In this document: one piece after another, positions 5,828 through 7,489 of the stretch
Position numbering within the stretch: position 1 is the first letter of the stretch
Layout of the letters: each line of letters starts with the position of its first letter
DNA from: an uncultured Acidimicrobiaceae bacterium
GTDB lineage: Bacteria; Actinomycetota; Acidimicrobiia; Acidimicrobiales; RAAP-2
Reading direction: 5' to 3'
DNA: 7,489 nucleotides
NCBI GenBank assembly: GCA_937894805.1
Contig: CALAYR010000161.1
Coordinates: 1 to 7,489 of the forward strand
Notes under the pieces: generated by a model
What the model saw: only the letters and a program-made list of their open reading frames with translations
What the model was told of the DNA's origin: nothing
Database searches by the model: none
Translations under genes and position numbers: made by a program

Positions 5828-7489
5828 CGGCCGGCGAGGAAGTCTGACGCTTGGCGCGCTAGCGCCGAACGGTCGATCTTGGATCGGTGACGTCTGTCGA
5901 GGGGGAGTGTTCCCTGTAACACGGCCGCTACCCGTAGATCAGTTGCGACTCGCACCGCTTCGGCCGTATCGCTCGGGGCTAGCTGAAGGGCCTTACTGCC
6001 CGAGGTGACGATGACCAGAACTTGCGCTCCGACGGGGCCGACGCCCACGGCGGCTACTTCGAGTCCCAACGCATTGCGCACCTGCTCCTCTACGGCGACG
6101 CTGGCAATGGGTCCGTGGGAAGAAGCAATCACGTGGGCACGCCGTCCCAAGTGAAAGAGGACGCCGCCGGAGAGATAGCCCACATCACCGGTGCGATGGA
6201 AACGCCGACCATTGTGCAGGACTGACGAGGCGGTGTTTTCGAGCCAGTGCTGGCTATAGCCATCAAACATCCAGGGGGCCGAGATCCAAATCTCACCCCA
6301 GGCGCCATCGGGGAGTTGGTTGTTGCTGTCATCCAACGCACAGATGCGAACGGTGCAACCAGTGAGGGGGTGACCAGTGTTGGTGCCGCCCAGCGGACCG
6401 GGACCTTGTGAGGCCCCATCGGTTATTGGGAGACACTCGGTCATGCCGTAGGGGGCGGAGACGGAGCCATGCGTTAGCCCCTGCACGGAGGCGCGCAAGG
6501 TGTCGTCAATGGGTGCGCCGGCGAGTAGTACCTCTCGAATTGGCACACCGGTGGCGTCAATACTGCTGACGAGTCCGCGAGCGGCGGCCGGGGAAAACCA
6601 CGCCAGGCCCAGCGGCGTAATTTCATTGAGTTTCCGGAGATGACTGAGTCGCAGTTGGTCGGGTCGATCGAAGGCAATGTCGGGCAGCAGGCAGGTTCGC
6701 TCCAAGGCTGGAGCGAGAAGCAAAAACGGAGCGAAGGATGTCGTGAAGGCTTCGCCCGGTGCCAGAGGAAAGAGCTGGGCGAAGAGGTCGCGCTGCGCTT
6801 CGAGTGCACCGTGGGTGTAGCGGACGGGTTTGGCCGGTCCCGTGGCACCAGAGGTATGAACGATGGCGGCCACGGTGGCGCTCGTCAGCGTGGCAAATTC
6901 GCTGCGAGGCAGCAGGGTGCCGTTTTCCAGAGCCCGTCGTGAACTTCGCCCGAGAACTCCGTGCTGCGCACCCGGAGCGAGTCGCATGAGTCGACTGAAG
7001 AGGGTGGTCGACCGTGAGCCAATCACGGCCACCGGTGCGGCCGTGCGAAAGAGATCGCGCAACTGCTTGATGCCGCCGTTGAGGTCTGCCACCACGGGCA
7101 CCGCACCCAGCGCCCAGAGTGCGGCGACGGCGACGAGGAGTTCTCCGCTCGGCTTGACCAAGAGTGCCACCTTGTCACCCGGCTGGACACCTCGCCGGCG
7201 TAACGTCTCGGCCACGTCGGACCGGCGTGTTGCGAGAGAGGCCCACGTCAAGGAGCCCCCCGGGCCAGCCACAATCGCGCTCTCATCGTGGAGATGATTA
7301 TCAATCGACTGATAGATGCCCGCAACTTCTTCTGCGATGGGGCTCGCCTCACTCGTGGTGTGGGAGGCGTTGAGCCACTGAGCCACTAGCGGTGCAAATG
7401 CGGGGTCGAGGGGAGCGAGGTGGGCGCAGTTGGAGAAGCGTTCGACGGCCGCGTGGGGGAGTCGACGGTGAAGATCACGGAGGAATCGA
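5824..7489 (-). CDS. oleBC: OleBC fusion: beta-lactone decarboxylase C-terminus plus beta-lactone synthetase (partial at window edge)
   Basis: The frame is open from the right edge to TGA at 5826-5824, giving 554 visible residues. The first ~38 read as the end of an alpha/beta hydrolase, with FSNCAHLAPLD placing a catalytic-type His at residue 23. After a short linker comes a complete AMP-forming ligase: P-loop TSGATGPAKPV (212-222), YGMTE (347-351), RTGD (432-435), and the family-typical RRHRSKIDR near the C-terminus with the likely catalytic Lys at 537. OleC uses ATP to turn the 2-alkyl-3-hydroxy acid into a beta-lactone, and OleB decarboxylates the lactone to a cis-olefin. Actinobacterial ole clusters are known to fuse these two. 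The P-loop has Pro where most relatives have Gly after the Lys. GTG 7386 is not a true start: it has no ribosome binding site and lies inside the hydrolase tail. oleD overlaps by four bases. Confidence 0.9.
   Translation of the reverse strand, partial: RFLRDLHRRLPHAAVERFSNCAHLAPLDPAFAPLVAQWLNASHTTSEASPIAEEVAGIYQSIDNHLHDESAIVAGPGGSLTWASLATRRSDVAETLRRRGVQPGDKVALLVKPSGELLVAVAALWALGAVPVVADLNGGIKQLRDLFRTAAPVAVIGSRSTTLFSRLMRLAPGAQHGVLGRSSRRALENGTLLPRSEFATLTSATVAAIVHTSGATGPAKPVRYTHGALEAQRDLFAQLFPLAPGEAFTTSFAPFLLLAPALERTCLLPDIAFDRPDQLRLSHLRKLNEITPLGLAWFSPAAARGLVSSIDATGVPIREVLLAGAPIDDTLRASVQGLTHGSVSAPYGMTECLPITDGASQGPGPLGGTNTGHPLTGCTVRICALDDSNNQLPDGAWGEIWISAPWMFDGYSQHWLENTASSVLHNGRRFHRTGDVGYLSGGVLFHLGRRAHVIASSHGPIASVAVEEQVRNALGLEVAAVGVGPVGAQVLVIVTSGSKALQLAPSDTAEAVRVATDLRVAAVLQGTLPLDRRHRSKIDRSALARQASDFLAGR

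Overview
The window reads as chromosomal DNA of a fairly GC-rich actinobacterium. A Micrococcales-type organism, possibly from a cold habitat, is my best guess. The pointers are a fused OleB-OleC gene followed directly by oleD (an arrangement known from Micrococcus and relatives), a typical actinobacterial VapBC pair and flavin split-barrel protein, and a DUF3494 ice-binding-like secreted protein. The taxon is inferred from gene style, not from a marker gene.

Layout. Positions 1-637 are visibly AT-richer. They hold at most the tail of one gene (ending at 130) and about 500 bases with no convincing gene. Next come two plus-strand secreted-protein genes: an unrecognised 203-residue protein (638-1249) and a DUF3494 protein (1353-2099). 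Their signal regions share one motif at identical residue numbers. A membrane-anchored SPFH/band-7 protein (3260-2310) runs on the minus strand. A vapBC toxin-antitoxin pair (3482-4101, plus) follows, with a paired palindrome just upstream that looks like its operator. The rest is on the minus strand: a flavin split-barrel (pyridoxamine-phosphate-oxidase-like) protein (4816-4202), oleD (5827-4883) and oleBC (from beyond 7489 to 5824).

How the genes work together. The clearest pathway is long-chain olefin synthesis. OleA, not in the window, condenses two acyl-CoAs. OleD reduces the beta-keto acid, OleC closes a beta-lactone with ATP, and the OleB domain decarboxylates it to a cis-olefin. oleBC and oleD overlap by four bases (ATGA), so they are one transcript. 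The oleBC frame is open through the right edge, and the last residues of an alpha/beta hydrolase are readable there, so the gene must not be started at the internal GTG at 7386.

The most interesting less-described item is the pair of secreted proteins with a common N-terminal signature (A-x-A-Y-x2-TTG-x-G-x-G-x3-VG from residue 26 in both). It suggests a shared export or processing route for an unknown surface protein and an ice-binding-like partner.
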